A stretch of 7,698 nt of DNA, from contig PMJN01000251.1 in NCBI GenBank assembly GCA_003157445.1, positions 1,787 to 9,484 on the forward strand. Reading direction: 5' to 3'. The translations under genes were made by a program, and so were the position numbers. The DNA is from Micrococcales bacterium (lineage in GTDB: Bacteria; Actinomycetota; Actinomycetes; Actinomycetales; Dermatophilaceae). The notes beneath the pieces were generated by a model. The model was not told the DNA's origin. It saw only the letters and a list, made by a program, of their open reading frames with translations, and searched no databases. Below, piece by piece: positions 6,114 through 7,698 of the stretch (positions are counted from its first letter, which is position 1; each line of letters begins with the position of its first letter).

Positions 6114-6652
6114 TCAATTGGGGTCAGCGGGCGGGTCCTGGCCTGTGGCGATCGTCCGCTGGGCCCAGGCGACGTCGTGCCACGCGTTGTGCTTCCAGCC
6201 GATGCGCCGGTAGGTTCCGACGGGCTCGAACCCCATGGCGTGGTGCAGACCGACGCTCCTCTCGTCTGGCAACGTCATGCCCGCGACCGCGGTGCGGAAA
6301 CCGCGCTCGGCCAGACGGAGGAAGAGCGCGTCGTAGAGCGCACGGCCGCCGCCAGTACGCCGTCGGCCAAGCTCGAGGTAGACGCTGACCTCGCACGACC
6401 AGCGATATGCCGGACGCTCCTTGTATGGGCCGCCGTAGGCGTAGCCGACGACCCGCCCCTCGTCTTCCAGCACGACCCACGCATGCGTGCGCACAGCGGC
6501 AGCGATGCGCGCTGACATTACATTTCAGCTGTCAGCGGTGGGTCGATCCCGAATGTAATCGCAGTGTCGCTGACATACGGGGCGTAGATGGCTGCGCACT
6601 CCTCGACATCAGGCTCCGACGCGTCTCGAACGTTCGGGGTGCCGTCACTCAT
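6114..6652 (-). pseudogene. Phosphinothricin-type GNAT N-acetyltransferase split by a 5-bp duplication
   Basis: From ATG 6652 the minus strand reads MSDGTPNVRDASEPDVEECA, then AIYAPYVSDTAITFGIDPPL and TAEM, and stops at TAA (6518-6520). The second frame, from ATG 6518, gives SARIAAAVRTHAWVV, VVGYAYGG, PAYRWSCEVSVY, RRRTGGGRALYDAL, VAGMTLPDERSVGLHHAMGF, WKHNAWHDVAW and ends at 6114. Together these make a complete enzyme of about 177 residues of the Pat/Bar-like GNAT family, which moves acetyl from acetyl-CoA to an amine. R-x-x-G-x-G (RRTGGG) is the CoA-binding loop. The halves meet exactly once one copy of the tandem repeat at 6515-6524 is removed. The new stop and the next ATG overlap (TAATG), so restart might still give two chains. 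Upstream of 6652 no strong ribosome binding site is seen. The substrate is unknown; resemblance does not prove phosphinothricin as target. Confidence 0.85.
6515..6524. repeat. Exact 5-bp tandem duplication inside the acetyltransferase gene
   Basis: The plus strand reads ACATT ACATT. Removing one unit restores the reading frame between TAEM and SARI, so the duplication is the direct cause of the frameshift. A slippage origin is likely. Confidence 0.85.
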
Positions 6653-6909
6653 GGCGATGACGGTAGCGATTGACGACCCACGGTGAGCCACCGTGCCGAA
6701 ACCGCTCTCCGCGTCATGGCCAGCGACAACATGAAGGAGAAGCCCCCATTTGGACCCTCATAGACCGACACCCAGCCAACGCCAACCACTGCCCCGCTTC
6801 AGTCCGTGGATTCTCGGTCACGGATCTGGGCACGGGCCAATGGCAGGATCTACGCCGCTCCCGTCCTCGTCGACCAACCGCGCTCAGGGTCGTCAAACGA
6901 GCGTCGCCC
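6653..6909. other. Intergenic region between acetyltransferase and SWIM gene
   Basis: No gene is seen. Both flanking genes are on the minus strand, so this holds the end region of the SWIM gene and the presumed promoter of the acetyltransferase. It contains the hairpin at 6679-6695. Confidence 0.5.
6679..6695. promoter_or_regulatory. Short perfect inverted repeat upstream of the acetyltransferase
   Basis: CACGGTG-AGC-CACCGTG is a seven-base perfect inverted repeat with a three-base centre, 27 bases before the acetyltransferase ATG. The position would suit an operator for a small dimeric repressor, or a hairpin in the leader. There is no T-run, so a terminator for the SWIM gene is less likely. 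Confidence 0.3.
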
Positions 6910-7698
6910 TCAAGCGGGCGACTCTCCGAAGGCCGCATACAAGGGAGCGAGGTAGGTCACGAGGTCCGGGCCACCCAGAGGCGTTCCCGGCACAGGGAGC
7001 TGACGCAGCAGCAGATCCACCGGCAGCTGGACCTGGACGGGCAGCGCGGGGACTGGCGCCCCGGTCCAGAAACCGCCATCAGCCAGGGCCAGATCAGCCA
7101 GCGCCATCATCGCGCCCACCCGCGGACCTTCGGCCGTAACCGCCGCCTCCACCGCAAGCTCTGCGGTATCGCCGCCCCTCAGCTCGCGAAGCCGTTTCAG
7201 GAGTGCTTCTCGGGTGCGCCCGCGCCACAGCAGGATAGTGAAGGGGTCGTCGTCGAACCTCTCCGCCAGGAGATAGAACGTGGCTGCGAGATGCTTGCAC
7301 GGGACCTCCCAGTCCGGGCAGGAACAGCTCAGGGTCAGATCTTTGGCCCGTTGAGGAAACAGCGGCGCGCCGGCTGCCCGAAAGACCTCCTCGAGGTCGT
7401 CAGGCATCTCCCCTGCGAGCAGTCTGGCACTGTGGATCGCTTGCTCCGCAAGGGTTACCTCGACCTTGGCCCACACCAGCTCGCTGAAGGCAGGCAAGGC
7501 GATCGATACCTTGTACGGCGTCCTGCGGGAACCCTGCACTGATGCCGTGACCGCGCCAGGGGTCACCTCCAGCGACACCACCTGACCCCGTCGGGCGTAG
7601 TTCTTGCCGCGGGTCAACCGGGACCCCAACGCGAAGGACTCCAGCACCTCCAGGAAGCGCCGAGACCACCAGTGCTCCCCGATGGCGCCTCGCGCGCT
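6910..7698 (-). CDS. SWIM zinc-finger protein, 5' end outside the window
   Basis: The frame is open to the right edge, so the N-terminus is missing; 262 residues and a TGA at 6910-6912 are visible. The first residues, IGEHWWSRRFLEVLESFALG then RLTRGKNYARRGQV, are the usual opening of actinobacterial SWIM proteins, so only a few residues are probably lost. The zinc-binding SWIM motif is CSCPDWEVPCKH: C125, C127, C134 and H136 of the visible protein (C-x-C-x6-C-x-H). A helical region follows (LAATFYLLAERFDDDPFTIL, then LLKRLRELRG) and an Ala/Leu/Pro-rich tail. SWIM domains bind DNA or protein partners. In many actinobacteria such a gene sits next to a SNF2-type helicase gene, which would be off-window upstream. 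The visible part is intact. The in-frame GTG at 7645-7647 is internal. Confidence 0.85.
   Translation of the reverse strand, partial: SARGAIGEHWWSRRFLEVLESFALGSRLTRGKNYARRGQVVSLEVTPGAVTASVQGSRRTPYKVSIALPAFSELVWAKVEVTLAEQAIHSARLLAGEMPDDLEEVFRAAGAPLFPQRAKDLTLSCSCPDWEVPCKHLAATFYLLAERFDDDPFTILLWRGRTREALLKRLRELRGGDTAELAVEAAVTAEGPRVGAMMALADLALADGGFWTGAPVPALPVQVQLPVDLLLRQLPVPGTPLGGPDLVTYLAPLYAAFGESPA

Noticed and set aside
5199..6515. Long ORFs on both strands (5199-6038 minus, 5673-6515 plus)
   Set aside because: They overlap the methyltransferase and acetyltransferase in wrong frames, and composition is Arg/Pro-rich and unlike proteins.
6114..6518. Reading the acetyltransferase as a complete 134-residue gene starting at 6518
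   Set aside because: The missing 44 N-terminal residues, including IYAPYVSDTAITF, are present upstream in another frame, so the short form is a product of the 5-bp duplication.
6670..7542. Plus-strand ORF of 290 residues
   Set aside because: It lies opposite the SWIM zinc-finger gene, has a Gln/Arg-rich composition and shows no domain.
1..7698. CRISPR arrays, tRNA or rRNA genes, transposase genes
   Set aside because: No regularly spaced repeats, no cloverleaf I could find, and no transposase or integrase domain were seen on either strand.

Overview
The window is high-GC DNA with strongly GC-biased third codon positions, GTG and TTG starts and short purine-rich ribosome binding sites. The gene families (a GAF-ANTAR regulator, a Ddn-type F420-dependent oxidoreductase, an MctP-like symporter, a SWIM zinc-finger protein) point to an actinobacterium. 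Mycobacteriales or Propionibacteriales would fit, but the genus cannot be fixed from the sequence alone.

Layout. Positions 1-954 (+) hold the 3' part of an SSS-family monocarboxylate/solute symporter (MctP-like) that enters from outside the window. After a gap, 1337-2010 (+) is a GAF-ANTAR regulator that is broken twice: a frameshift near 1485-1500, and loss of most of the RNA-binding ANTAR domain after about 1920. It runs into an oppositely oriented fragment (1962-2129, -) that looks like the N-terminus of a membrane-anchored protein. Positions 2130-2801 carry no convincing gene, but contain a GGGACC-AA-GGTCCC site close to the DosR/DevR core. A six-helix membrane protein (2802-3608, +) overlaps by four bases the start of a decayed short-chain dehydrogenase (3605 on). 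This is followed by an intact Ddn-like oxidoreductase (3805-4194, +), a doubtful Cys-rich ORF (4227-4505, +) and a 61-residue membrane protein (4614-4799, +). The minus strand then carries an isoprenylcysteine methyltransferase-like membrane enzyme (5279-5818), a phosphinothricin-type GNAT acetyltransferase interrupted by an exact 5-bp tandem duplication (6114-6652), and a SWIM zinc-finger protein that leaves the window at its 5' end (6910-7698).

The genes do not form one pathway. The region reads as an accessory or decaying stretch between better preserved flanks: three or four genes are damaged, and non-coding DNA is unusually abundant for this type of genome.

The least ordinary features are: (1) a diverged non-coding element found in at least two, probably three or four, intergenic places, always in the same orientation; (2) the acetyltransferase split by a 5-bp duplication that creates a TAATG stop/restart junction; (3) the isolated DosR-like palindrome in apparently empty DNA. 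I see no CRISPR array, tRNA, rRNA, insertion sequence or recognisable new multi-gene system.
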